Source: a virus. From it: a stretch of 27,883 nucleotides of DNA. Below the pieces are notes generated by a model. The model made no database searches, was not told the DNA's origin, and saw nothing but the letters and a program-made list of their open reading frames with translations. The position numbers were made by a program, and so were the translations under genes. Below are positions 1 through 6,315 of this stretch, piece after piece. Where the stretch lies: positions 1 to 27,883 of IMG/VR virus record IMGVR_UViG_3300017706_001436. One strand, written 5' to 3'. Every line of letters begins with the position of its first letter. Positions within the stretch are counted from its first letter, which is position 1.

Positions 1-1
1 A

Positions 2-79
2 GGATTATCAGACTACGATAAGCTATCAGGTTTTAGATGGAGGATAGATGTAAGCATGAGGTACGACAATGAAAGTTAG
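2..79 (+). CDS. C-terminal end of an unidentified small gene
   Basis: A frame open from the window edge ends with TAG at 77-79 and reads GLSDYDKLSGFRWR..YDNES. The reading is ordinary soluble-protein sequence. Its end overlaps the next gene by 11 bases, as seen at other junctions here, and the GAGG that could serve the next gene lies inside it. The other two forward frames close early. The start lies outside the window and no function can be given. Confidence 0.35.
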   Translation, partial: GLSDYDKLSGFRWRIDVSMRYDNES

Positions 80-281
80 GACATACCATAAGAACGGAAA
101 AGCTGTACAGTTTTTAGGCTACAGTGACATTGATGCATCCAACGCAGCTAAAGTTGTGATGGGTGAGGTAGGAGATGTCGGATACTTCAAGCCCAGACTA
201 GGCACAGATGAATGGATATACGATTGGACATACGTAAAAGAATTAACTGATGCAGATTTAATGGAGGAACTAGGAAGATGA
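69..281 (+). CDS. hypothetical protein, 70 aa
   Basis: This 70-residue soluble protein is not recognised. It has no signal peptide, membrane segment or cysteine pattern. The aromatic, acidic second half (EWIYDWTYVKELTDADLMEE) suggests a small folded domain. The ATG at 69 follows a GAGG about eight bases upstream. Its stop overlaps the next start as ATGA, so the two are probably translationally coupled. As part of the run of small genes before the integrase, it may act on the host early in infection, but that is inferred only from position. Confidence 0.7.
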   Translation: MKVRTYHKNGKAVQFLGYSDIDASNAAKVVMGEVGDVGYFKPRLGTDEWIYDWTYVKELTDADLMEELGR

Positions 282-460
282 AATACAAAATAGTAGAAGT
301 ACCTTTGATATACTACGAAGTCCATGATGAAGATGGAAACGTAGCTTATGATGATGGAGGAGATAATCTCTTTGATACAAAAGAGGAGGCAGAAGATTTA
401 ATAGAAGATTTAAAGCTAGACGAAAGAATAGAGGCTTTAAATAGGAAGCAGAAAAGTTAA
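278..460 (+). CDS. hypothetical small acidic protein, 60 aa
   Basis: This 60-residue protein starts inside the stop of the previous gene (ATGA overlap). It is strongly acidic in the middle (VHDEDGNVAYDDGG) and ends in a charged helix-like stretch (KEEAEDLIEDLKLDERIEAL). No known domain is recognised. Very acidic small phage proteins sometimes mimic DNA, but nothing here shows that role. It belongs to the early small-gene chain. Confidence 0.7.
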   Translation: MKYKIVEVPLIYYEVHDEDGNVAYDDGGDNLFDTKEEAEDLIEDLKLDERIEALNRKQKS

Positions 461-476
461 TAGAGGTGTTAAAACA

Positions 477-803
477 ATGAGACTATACATGAATAAGCAA
501 GGCGAATGGGTAGGCACTCAGGCGGCTGCTAGAAAGATAGATGCATCTATGGTTGATGTACCTACAGACAAGCCTAACCTACTCAAGTGGCTTAATACAT
601 TCACTGGTGCAATAGATGATGCAGCTAAGGAAGTTATAGACAGCAAGCCTAAGACTAGGACTGTGACACAAAAAGCACACGCATGGGAAACTATCAGAGA
701 GTGTGCACAAAAGGCTTCCATAGATGATATGACTGTGGCATTAGCTGTATACATGGATAGAGTGCAAGACATTGCAGACAAACAGAAGGAGACACAACAA
801 TGA
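477..803 (+). CDS. hypothetical protein, 108 aa
   Basis: This is a 108-residue soluble protein. The N-terminus (MRLYMNKQGEWVGTQAAARK) contains a short beta-like stretch followed by VPTDKPNLLKWLN. The C-terminal half is helical and charged. The N-terminal pattern looks like small hypothetical proteins common in marine podoviruses, but no function is known to me. The start follows a 16-base gap containing AGAGGTG, a usable ribosome-binding site. Its stop overlaps the next start by four bases, so it is part of the same operon. Confidence 0.75.
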   Translation: MRLYMNKQGEWVGTQAAARKIDASMVDVPTDKPNLLKWLNTFTGAIDDAAKEVIDSKPKTRTVTQKAHAWETIRECAQKASIDDMTVALAVYMDRVQDIADKQKETQQ

Positions 804-1015
804 ACTACAAGACATCACAAGGTGTAGAACTATCAGACGATGGGTACACCAAGGTAACACAAAAGAAAAGTTTAGGGTACGGATGGGAGGCTACGTTGTA
901 CAACAATGACCGACTTGTACTCACACAAGATGCTACAGGAGAGACACTGAGCATACCACCAGAGTCTACGCAAACACTGCGAGACATATTTAAATCTATT
1001 AATGAGGAGACATAA
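800..1015 (+). CDS. hypothetical protein, 71 aa
   Basis: This 71-residue protein starts at ATG 800, overlapping the previous stop as ATGA. The middle reads like alternating beta strands (GYGWEATLYNNDRLVLTQD), and the end (STQTLRDIFKSINEE) like a helix. There is no membrane segment or signal. The next gene begins five bases after its stop, preceded by GAGGAGA inside this gene's end. The function is unknown. Confidence 0.7.
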   Translation: MNYKTSQGVELSDDGYTKVTQKKSLGYGWEATLYNNDRLVLTQDATGETLSIPPESTQTLRDIFKSINEET

Positions 1016-1020
1016 ACACA

Positions 1021-1236
1021 ATGGCTAACAACCAACTTAACACAATTATTAAACACCTTGAGACAGTAGGTAGTATCTCAACTCTAGAGGCTATCATACA
1101 GTACAGTATCATGGCGTTACCTAGACGTATCAAAGACCTTAAGGAGAAAGGGTATAACTTCAACAGCATACGCAAGTCACACCCAGTGACAGGTAAACGC
1201 TACACACGTTATGTATTAGTAGAGGATGCAGCGTAA
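1021..1236 (+). CDS. small helix-turn-helix DNA-binding protein
   Basis: This 71-residue basic protein has a helix-turn-helix pattern: residues 5-40 (HLETVGSISTLEAIIQYSI through LPRRIKDLKEKGYN) match the layout of a phage winged-HTH family (HTH_55-like). A wing-like hairpin follows (HPVTGKRYTRYVLV). Such proteins bind DNA, but the target is not known. It could be an early transcription regulator. It has no CI/Cro-type extra domain, so calling it the lysogeny repressor would go beyond the evidence. GAGGAG stands a suitable distance upstream of the ATG. The family call rests on pattern reading only. Confidence 0.75.
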   Translation: MANNQLNTIIKHLETVGSISTLEAIIQYSIMALPRRIKDLKEKGYNFNSIRKSHPVTGKRYTRYVLVEDAA

Positions 1237-1409
1237 TGGTTTGGGCATTAGTATGGATGCAGCTACTAGTCACATCTCAATCAGTGAAATACTTTCACGT
1301 TGAGACATACGCTAGTCAAGAAGAATGCGTTGCAGCTATGAGTAATGCTGCTGTGCTTGTATCAAACAAGAGTGAGACACTAGCATGTCTAGAGCTACAA
1401 GTAGAGTAG
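1236..1409 (+). CDS. small exported two-cysteine protein, 57 aa
   Basis: This 57-residue gene starts at the ATG sharing its first base with the previous TAA (TAATG). The first 16 residues (MVWALVWMQLLVTSQS) are hydrophobic, like a signal peptide or membrane anchor. The rest is a short domain with two cysteines (C31 in QEEC and C51 in LACLE) that could form a disulfide in the periplasm. The layout matches the gene at 14266: hydrophobic start, aromatic stretch, EC, Ala/Ser helix, second Cys, and a VE ending. No function is known. Confidence 0.6.
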   Translation: MVWALVWMQLLVTSQSVKYFHVETYASQEECVAAMSNAAVLVSNKSETLACLELQVE

Positions 1410-1414
1410 TTATC

Positions 1415-1519
1415 ATGCAGCGCAAAAAGAAATGGGTAGCGTATGATAAGGATGGATATGTTCTTGTCATATGCACAAACAAAAGAATAGTAGAGAACTT
1501 TGTAAAGAACAGGAGGTAG
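1415..1519 (+). CDS. hypothetical mini-protein, 34 aa
   Basis: A 34-codon frame exactly fills the gap between two neighbours. It encodes a basic peptide (MQRKKKWVAYDKDGYVLVIC, then TNKRIVENFVKNRR). Its last codons contain the AGGAGG ribosome-binding site of the next gene, as elsewhere in this operon. An in-frame ATG at 1385 would give 44 residues but overlaps the previous gene by 25 bases. Neither start has a strong ribosome-binding site, so the exact start and expression are uncertain. Confidence 0.45.
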   Translation: MQRKKKWVAYDKDGYVLVICTNKRIVENFVKNRR

Positions 1520-1520
1520 T

Positions 1521-1730
1521 ATGTATTACGCACTAGACATATACAGTAAGACAACAAAGAAGATGTTTGCTTATCATTCAAGCGACAGCCGTAAGGATAT
1601 ATTGAAACTAAAAGAGATGTATGGTAAGAGTGATTTGATATACATCAAGGAGTGTTACGGAGAGACAGATGCAGATAAACAAATATACAGAGAGTCTTCC
1701 AAATATGGAAGTACCACAGTTGCCAGTTAG
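1521..1730 (+). CDS. hypothetical protein, 69 aa
   Basis: This 69-residue protein starts four bases after a perfect AGGAGG, so the start is secure. The N-terminus (MYYALDIYSKTTKKMFAYHS) looks like two beta strands and is followed by a charged helix (SRKDILKLKEMYGKSD). It has no signal, membrane segment or known motif. The 3' end overlaps the next gene in another frame. The function is unknown. Confidence 0.7.
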   Translation: MYYALDIYSKTTKKMFAYHSSDSRKDILKLKEMYGKSDLIYIKECYGETDADKQIYRESSKYGSTTVAS

Positions 1731-1875
1731 TATGCTGCAACATATGGAACAGATGGGTCTACTACCTGTCTCGCATGAAGATGATGGAGTAAACAATCTT
1801 GATATGCAATGGAGAAGTGAAGCTAACTATTTTAGGAGAGATGTATTGGATGAGAATAATCAACCATTGTTTTAA
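1705..1875 (+). CDS. hypothetical protein, 56 aa
   Basis: This small gene overlaps the end of its upstream neighbour. Three in-frame ATGs are possible: 1669 (behind GGAGAG but with a 62-base overlap), 1705, and 1732 (just after the neighbour's stop). I chose 1705 as the compromise; the start is uncertain. The product contains MLQHMEQMGLLPVSHEDDG and ends RRDVLDENNQPLF. It has no recognised domain and may be a short adaptor-like peptide. Its 3' end overlaps the next membrane mini-gene. Confidence 0.5.
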   Translation: MEVPQLPVSMLQHMEQMGLLPVSHEDDGVNNLDMQWRSEANYFRRDVLDENNQPLF

Positions 1876-1960
1876 TGAGTTATTAAGGTGGGCTATAACC
1901 CTATACATAATATCGCCTTTTCTGTACATATTTTTTATTTACATAGGAGTACTAGATTGA
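1850..1960 (+). CDS. membrane mini-protein, 36 aa
   Basis: A 36-codon frame covers the stretch 1876-1963 that otherwise looks empty. It starts MRIINHCFNELLR and continues into one strong membrane segment (WAITLYIISPFLYIFFIYIG) ending VLD. AGGAGAG lies about eleven bases before ATG 1850; an in-frame ATG at 1841 would sit too close to it. It overlaps the previous gene by 26 bases and ends four bases before the next. Single-pass micro-proteins are common in early phage operons. The role is unknown. Confidence 0.5.
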   Translation: MRIINHCFNELLRWAITLYIISPFLYIFFIYIGVLD

Positions 1961-1963
1961 CAG

Positions 1964-2224
1964 ATGATGAGGTACATGAGAAAGACGATCCCCATGATGA
2001 CATTACTGATAGTCTTGGGAATCTACCTAAAGAGAATACTGACAGCAATGAGCGTCCTGATAAACGTGATACTAGGAGGACAAAACAATCAGACGTTCAG
2101 CGCAAGGAATCACCAGTGGCAGAAAGAGGGAAAGCCTAACGTAGTTTATTTTATTGACATGCTTATTGGCAAAGGTCATTGTGTTGAGGCGTGGGTATAT
2201 TGGAAAGTGAGGAGAAAATGGTAG
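1964..2224 (+). CDS. hypothetical membrane-anchored protein, 86 aa
   Basis: The N-terminus is hydrophobic with basic flanks (MTLLIVLGIYLKRILTAMSV), suggesting a membrane anchor. The following domain (NQTFSARNHQWQKEGKP, then a hydrophobic patch and HCVEAWVYWKVRRKW) has the look of a conserved small protein family I associate with marine podoviruses; its function is unknown to me. Starts at 1964, 1967 or 1976 are all possible; 1976 has GAGG just upstream. The last seven bases overlap the integrase start, which suggests coupling to it. Confidence 0.65.
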   Translation: MMRYMRKTIPMMTLLIVLGIYLKRILTAMSVLINVILGGQNNQTFSARNHQWQKEGKPNVVYFIDMLIGKGHCVEAWVYWKVRRKW

Positions 2225-3129
2225 ACATACCTAAACATACATCGAAGCTATCAGTTATTGTAGACTTCTATCTGCACAGTGATGCCTTTCGTAGTCTAAC
2301 TGGCAGCACACAAAAAGATTATGAGAAGCATTTGGATGCAGTACTTAAGACTACTGTAGAGGGTAGGCTCTTAGGTAACTACACAGTGCGTAGCATCAAA
2401 GCTAGACACACTAACCTAGCGTATGAGAAGTGGCTTGTGTCTGGTGTACGTACTGCTAACTACCGTAAAGCTATCTTGTCTGCTGCATGGAAGTACAGCT
2501 TGAGGTTAGACGTAATGGATAATGACCCAGTACGTTTGATCAAGACGAAGAGCACTAAGCCTCGCAAGGTCAAGTGGACTCGTGACCAGGTGTTACTATT
2601 TCTTGATACAGCATACGGTAACTTCAGGTGGCGCAGCATTGGGTTGATTGTACACATGGCATACGAGTGGGCGCAGCGTGTAGGAGACATGCGTACCTTG
2701 ACTTGGGATAACATTAACTTCACCGCAAAACGTGTTGATTTAACACAAAGTAAACGTGGTGCTGATGTACACTTACCTATACCTGATGATCTATTATCTA
2801 TGCTTAGACAACAGAGCCAAGACTTTGGATTCCAGAACTACGTAGCACCTAAGACTACACCAGTAGCAGGGGCATATGTGCCTTACGCAATTGACCACAT
2901 CGATGATGCAATTAATGAAGTCAAGGAAGCTGCAGGACTACCAAAGAAACTAACAGCTATGGATCTACGTAGGACAGCAATTACTGAGATGGTAGAGGCA
3001 GGTGTTGAGACTCTTGAGTTGATGCAAGTGACAGGTCACAGGAATCCTGAGTCAGTCAAGCCATACCTGGTTAATACATTTAGTGGTGCAAGCAATGCGT
3101 TAAACAAAAGGAGGAGCAAAGATGTCTAG
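2218..3129 (+). CDS. int: tyrosine recombinase (phage integrase)
   Basis: This 303-residue site-specific recombinase would insert the phage genome into the host chromosome and remove it. An N-terminal SAM-like DNA-binding part (about 10-105) precedes the catalytic domain (about 118-295). Catalytic residues are visible: R154 in WAQRVGDMR, K179 in TQSKRG, R251 in DLRRTAIT, H274 in TGHRN and the nucleophile Y283 in KPYLVNTF. The first residue of the HxxR box is Met248 instead of His. I chose ATG 2218 because GAGGAG lies just upstream and it overlaps the previous gene by only seven bases; a GTG at 2191 has no such site. No attP core or excisionase is recognisable nearby. Confidence 0.93.
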   Translation: MVDIPKHTSKLSVIVDFYLHSDAFRSLTGSTQKDYEKHLDAVLKTTVEGRLLGNYTVRSIKARHTNLAYEKWLVSGVRTANYRKAILSAAWKYSLRLDVMDNDPVRLIKTKSTKPRKVKWTRDQVLLFLDTAYGNFRWRSIGLIVHMAYEWAQRVGDMRTLTWDNINFTAKRVDLTQSKRGADVHLPIPDDLLSMLRQQSQDFGFQNYVAPKTTPVAGAYVPYAIDHIDDAINEVKEAAGLPKKLTAMDLRRTAITEMVEAGVETLELMQVTGHRNPESVKPYLVNTFSGASNALNKRRSKDV

Positions 3130-3550
3130 AAAAAGTGCAGATAAAATAAAACCCTTTAAAAAATTATTAAGTAATGTGTACTTAAATGCTAGTAGACCTT
3201 CGCCAACTAGACTCTCTTCAACACCTGATTATAAAGAGAAAAAGGTAGATCTTGATGCTCATTATTTAATGGATCTTTTCTATGACTACCAAAAAGAAAA
3301 ATGTTATTGGCTAGACATTACTCTAAATCCTTTATGGGTATTTGAATCAGGACACCCTTTAGCACTTAGTGTTGATAGATTAGAGTATGACTATAAAAAA
3401 GGACAAGTTGTTATTTGTTCTAGATTTGCAAACTTAGGTAGGAACTCTTTTCCAGACAAAGAATTTAAAGAGGTTGTTAAATATATTAAATCTCAATGGG
3501 GATGGGATGAATATCTTTTAACGCCACCTATTCAAAAAGAACTTTTTTAA
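3122..3550 (+). CDS. HNH-like protein of unknown activity, 142 aa
   Basis: The 142-residue product has a basic, Lys/Ser-rich N-terminus (1-40). A core follows: EKCYWLDITLNP, SVDRLEYDYKKGQVVICSRF and ANLGRN. This resembles phage HNH-like proteins in which the core D-H is replaced by D-R (here SVDR); no zinc-binding cysteine set is present. It may be a degenerate or variant HNH nuclease; activity is uncertain. It overlaps the integrase end by eight bases and has AAGGAGGAG upstream. The gene is visibly richer in A/T and AAA/TTA codons than its neighbours, which hints at separate acquisition. Confidence 0.7.
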   Translation: MSRKSADKIKPFKKLLSNVYLNASRPSPTRLSSTPDYKEKKVDLDAHYLMDLFYDYQKEKCYWLDITLNPLWVFESGHPLALSVDRLEYDYKKGQVVICSRFANLGRNSFPDKEFKEVVKYIKSQWGWDEYLLTPPIQKELF

Positions 3551-3565
3551 GAAGGAGGAATGAAG

Positions 3566-4354
3566 ATGGTAAACATTAAGAACTACCTGGAGTCGCTTGA
3601 TTTAAAAGAAGAATACAGACACAGAGGTGACTGCCCTAAGTGCAAAGGTAAGAACACATTCACTGCTACACGAGATGGTAGTGCGCTGTTGTACAACTGT
3701 TACAAGCTTGATTGTAACACCAAAGGTGTAGTGTCATCAGGTATGACAGCAAGAGAGATACAGCGTAAGCTCAAAGGGTATGAAGAACCTGAGTCAGAAC
3801 ATGAGGCATTCACTTGGCCTGAGTATGTAGTGACACCTACTGCAGAACACAGAGATCACGAAAGGTTTATAGGTAGGTGGGGCTTGTATGGTGAGGACTT
3901 GATGTACGATGTAATGGATGGACGTGTAGTGTTTCCTATCTATGACAGAGGTAAATTAGTAGGAGCTATAGGTAGATGTACATCTTACGCAGGGCAAGTT
4001 AAGTGGAAGCGTTACGATAGAACACCTACTGTATTCACTCGTGTCGTTGGTAAACCTAATGGTGTCGTAATGATAGTAGAAGATGTTATCAGTGCGACTG
4101 TAGCAGCTAAACTATTCCCAGGCTTAACAGGTCTAGCTATATTAGGTACATCATTTAGTGTGTCTAATATGCAACACTTAGATAATTTCTACAAAGTTAT
4201 AGTAGCATTAGACCCTGACGCTGCACATAAAACACTAGAGTATAAGAGAGAGATAGAGGCTTGCACAGGGTTAGAAACTATAGCGTTAAGACTCTATGAT
4301 GATATTAAATATAAAGTAGAAGCAGACATTAAAAAACTAGAGGAGATAGTTTAA
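3566..4354 (+). CDS. DNA primase (zinc finger and TOPRIM domain)
   Basis: This primase makes RNA primers for replication. Counting from ATG 3566 (262 residues), a zinc-binding site is formed by C23, C26, C45 and C50 (CPKCKGKNTF, then NCYKLDC). A TOPRIM domain follows, with E172 in MIVEDVISA and D216/D218 in VALDPDA as the metal-binding residues. It corresponds to the primase half of T7 gp4, with the helicase encoded separately downstream. ATG 3560 lies one base after AAGGAGG, whereas ATG 3566 is seven bases away, so 3566 is the better start. It ends with a TAATG overlap. Confidence 0.9.
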   Translation: MVNIKNYLESLDLKEEYRHRGDCPKCKGKNTFTATRDGSALLYNCYKLDCNTKGVVSSGMTAREIQRKLKGYEEPESEHEAFTWPEYVVTPTAEHRDHERFIGRWGLYGEDLMYDVMDGRVVFPIYDRGKLVGAIGRCTSYAGQVKWKRYDRTPTVFTRVVGKPNGVVMIVEDVISATVAAKLFPGLTGLAILGTSFSVSNMQHLDNFYKVIVALDPDAAHKTLEYKREIEACTGLETIALRLYDDIKYKVEADIKKLEEIV

Positions 4355-4548
4355 TGACACCAAGAGAAGAAGCAGAACAAGAAGCAAAGCTAACACACGA
4401 AGCATTTATCAAGTGGGTAAAGGTTACCTTCTACTGGATAATGGCAATGCTATTAGTACTAGCGTACTTTAACTTCGGAGTAGATAACAAAACAGGTAGC
4501 CAGTACAACGGTGCAGTATACGCACCCAAGAATATAGGAGACAAGTAA
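4354..4548 (+). CDS. small single-pass membrane protein, 64 aa
   Basis: The 64-residue product has a charged N-terminus (MTPREEAEQEAKLTHEAFIK), one membrane helix (about 21-42, WVKVTFYWIMAMLLVLAYF) and a polar tail. The charge pattern suggests that the N-terminus stays in the cytoplasm. It is coupled to the primase and to the next gene by TAATG overlaps. It sits inside the replication module but has no known replication role. Confidence 0.7.
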   Translation: MTPREEAEQEAKLTHEAFIKWVKVTFYWIMAMLLVLAYFNFGVDNKTGSQYNGAVYAPKNIGDK

Positions 4549-4763
4549 TGCAACCAAAGAACGTACCATGTCATATCCGTATCAAGGTAGCACCAACGCA
4601 GCAGCAGAAAGGTAGAGCCTGTCGGTTACACGGTAAAGACTTCAAGAGTATTGCTGATGCAGCGAGACACTGGAATGTGAACTACTCGTGGGCAGCAGAA
4701 CAAGTTAGTAAAGGATGGAACAAAGAAGGATTTCCTCAAAAGTATAGGAAGAGTTATGTCTGA
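4548..4763 (+). CDS. small basic protein with NUMOD1/HTH-like helix pair
   Basis: This basic 71-residue protein contains GKDFKSIADAARHWNVNY followed by SWAAEQVSKGW. This resembles the NUMOD1-like helix-turn-helix found in phage DNA-binding proteins and homing endonucleases (x-F-x-S-I-x-x-A-A pattern). It probably binds DNA. Being short and without a nuclease domain, it is not itself a homing enzyme. It starts at a TAATG overlap and its end overlaps the next gene by eight bases. Confidence 0.65.
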   Translation: MQPKNVPCHIRIKVAPTQQQKGRACRLHGKDFKSIADAARHWNVNYSWAAEQVSKGWNKEGFPQKYRKSYV

Positions 4764-4905
4764 ACAATATTGTACAACAAAAGGTTTAGGGTGGGCATTC
4801 TTAACGTGTGCATTCTTGATAGTGGGTGTACCTGTACTGATGTGGTTAGCTTTAGAAGGTAGCAGTTGGTACGAAACATTTAGCATGATGAATCCAATGT
4901 GGTGA
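4756..4905 (+). CDS. membrane mini-protein, 49 aa
   Basis: A 49-codon gene starts at ATG 4756, eight bases inside its neighbour, behind AGGAAGAG. The product has one membrane segment (about 11-32, LGWAFLTCAFLIVGVPVLMW) and a short polar end (SSWYETFSMMNPMW). It is placed in the space between primase and helicase together with another small gene. The function is unknown. Confidence 0.55.
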   Translation: MSEQYCTTKGLGWAFLTCAFLIVGVPVLMWLALEGSSWYETFSMMNPMW

Positions 4906-4909
4906 TGAT

Positions 4910-5071
4910 ATGAAAAAGACAGCAATAATAGATGATCGTGTACCACTAGGTAAAGTTTACGTTGACTTGACAGTAGACGAAGTGTTAGAGGCATGTAAGA
5001 GGTATGCTTCAGATAAAGCTTTTGATGAAGAGTTAGCTAGGATATATAACAAAGATACAAGTTTTGATTGA
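4910..5071 (+). CDS. hypothetical protein, 53 aa
   Basis: A 53-codon gene lies four bases after its neighbour and ends fourteen bases before the helicase start. The product (MKKTAIIDDRVPLGKVYVDL, then TVDEVLEACKRYASDKAFDE) is soluble and looks like strand-helix with a charged C-terminus. No motif is recognised. The ribosome-binding site is poor (the upstream bases are GGTGATGAT), so translation may depend on coupling to the preceding gene. Confidence 0.5.
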   Translation: MKKTAIIDDRVPLGKVYVDLTVDEVLEACKRYASDKAFDEELARIYNKDTSFD

Positions 5072-5085
5072 GAGAGGAGATACAC

Positions 5086-6315
5086 ATGATGGAACTAGCA
5101 TTAATCCGTACTATGTTGGACAAAGAGTTCTACGATAACCACAAGGGTATACGTTGTCCAGATAAGATATTCAGTAAGGATGCACGTAAGATTAAGCAGA
5201 CGCTTGACTACGCTATGGATACATACGGTAAGAACATTACACCTACAGAGTTAGAGTCTTTGTTCTTTGTTAACAATACCAGTATGACTACAGCCAACAA
5301 GCTAGTCTTTAATGAGTTGTTTCAAAAGGTTGCACGAGAGAAGCCACTATCTACAGAGATAGCTGATGATGTATTATCTAAGTTATTTCAACAGGTAGTA
5401 GGTGAAGAAATTGCTAACCTTGGATTTGATTACGTTAACGGTTCACAGTCTAGCTTAGAGCCTCTACGAAACATACTGAGTAATTACCAAGATGATTTCC
5501 TACCCAACCTCAAGGTAGAGTGGGATGATACAAGTATTGATACATTACTAAAAGCCAACGACATACAGTCACAATGGAAGTGGAACATACCTACGCTTAG
5601 GCGTAAGACAGAGGGCATCAGCGCAGGACACCTGGTTGTTGTAGGTGCTAGACCTAACACAGGTAAGACTAGCTTTCACGCTAGTACAATAGCTGCACCT
5701 GATGGCTTTGCTTCACAGGGTGCTAAGTGTATGGTTCTGTGCAATGAAGAAAGTTATGAACGTGTAGGTGCAAGATACCTTAGTGCCGCTACAAGTATGA
5801 GCATGGATGAAGTTAAGACTAACATGGCGGTAGCTGCATTACGTTACAATCCAGTAGAGAAGAACGTGTTTATCAAGGATAGCACAGGTAAAGACATGGC
5901 ATGGGTTGAGGCTATTATCAAAGCATACGAGCCTGACATTGTAGTTCTTGATATGGGTGACAAGTTTGCGTCCAAGACAAGTGATAAGTCAGACATCTAT
6001 CTCAAGGAAGCAGCCATACATGCACGTAACATATCTAAGGAACACAAGTGTGCAATCATATGGATGTCACAGTTGAGTGCAGCAGCAGAAGGTTTAGTAC
6101 ATCCTGATCAATCTATGCTTGAGGGTAGCCGTACTGGTAAAGCAGCGGAAGCTGACTTGATGATACTAATCTCAAAGAACAAAGTGGTTGAAGGACAAGA
6201 TGAAGATGAAAGTAATCAACGGCATCTTTGTATAGCCAAGAACAAACTCAAGGGTGGATGGCATGGTACTATTCACTGTGAGTTAGATGGTGATAGGAGT
6301 CAGTACTTAGCATGA
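5086..6315 (+). CDS. replicative DNA helicase (DnaB / T7 gp4 type)
   Basis: This 409-residue hexameric helicase unwinds the replication fork. A divergent N-terminal domain (about 1-165) precedes a RecA-like motor. The motor shows Walker A GARPNTGKT at 187-195, catalytic E222 in NEES, Walker B IVVLDMGD with D289, the Q-loop IIWMSQLS with Q329, and an arginine-containing EGSRTGKAAEAD segment. It has no primase domain; the primase is the separate gene at 3566. GAGAGGAGA stands five bases before ATG 5086, which I prefer to the upstream TTG. It overlaps the polymerase start by four bases (ATGA), coupling helicase and polymerase synthesis. Confidence 0.93.
   Translation: MMELALIRTMLDKEFYDNHKGIRCPDKIFSKDARKIKQTLDYAMDTYGKNITPTELESLFFVNNTSMTTANKLVFNELFQKVAREKPLSTEIADDVLSKLFQQVVGEEIANLGFDYVNGSQSSLEPLRNILSNYQDDFLPNLKVEWDDTSIDTLLKANDIQSQWKWNIPTLRRKTEGISAGHLVVVGARPNTGKTSFHASTIAAPDGFASQGAKCMVLCNEESYERVGARYLSAATSMSMDEVKTNMAVAALRYNPVEKNVFIKDSTGKDMAWVEAIIKAYEPDIVVLDMGDKFASKTSDKSDIYLKEAAIHARNISKEHKCAIIWMSQLSAAAEGLVHPDQSMLEGSRTGKAAEADLMILISKNKVVEGQDEDESNQRHLCIAKNKLKGGWHGTIHCELDGDRSQYLA

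Noticed and set aside
1888-2139. 83-codon frame with GTG start
   Set aside because: The product is an unstructured Asp/Arg mixture. The overlapping frames give a clear membrane mini-protein (1850-1960) and a protein with conserved-looking motifs (1964-2224).
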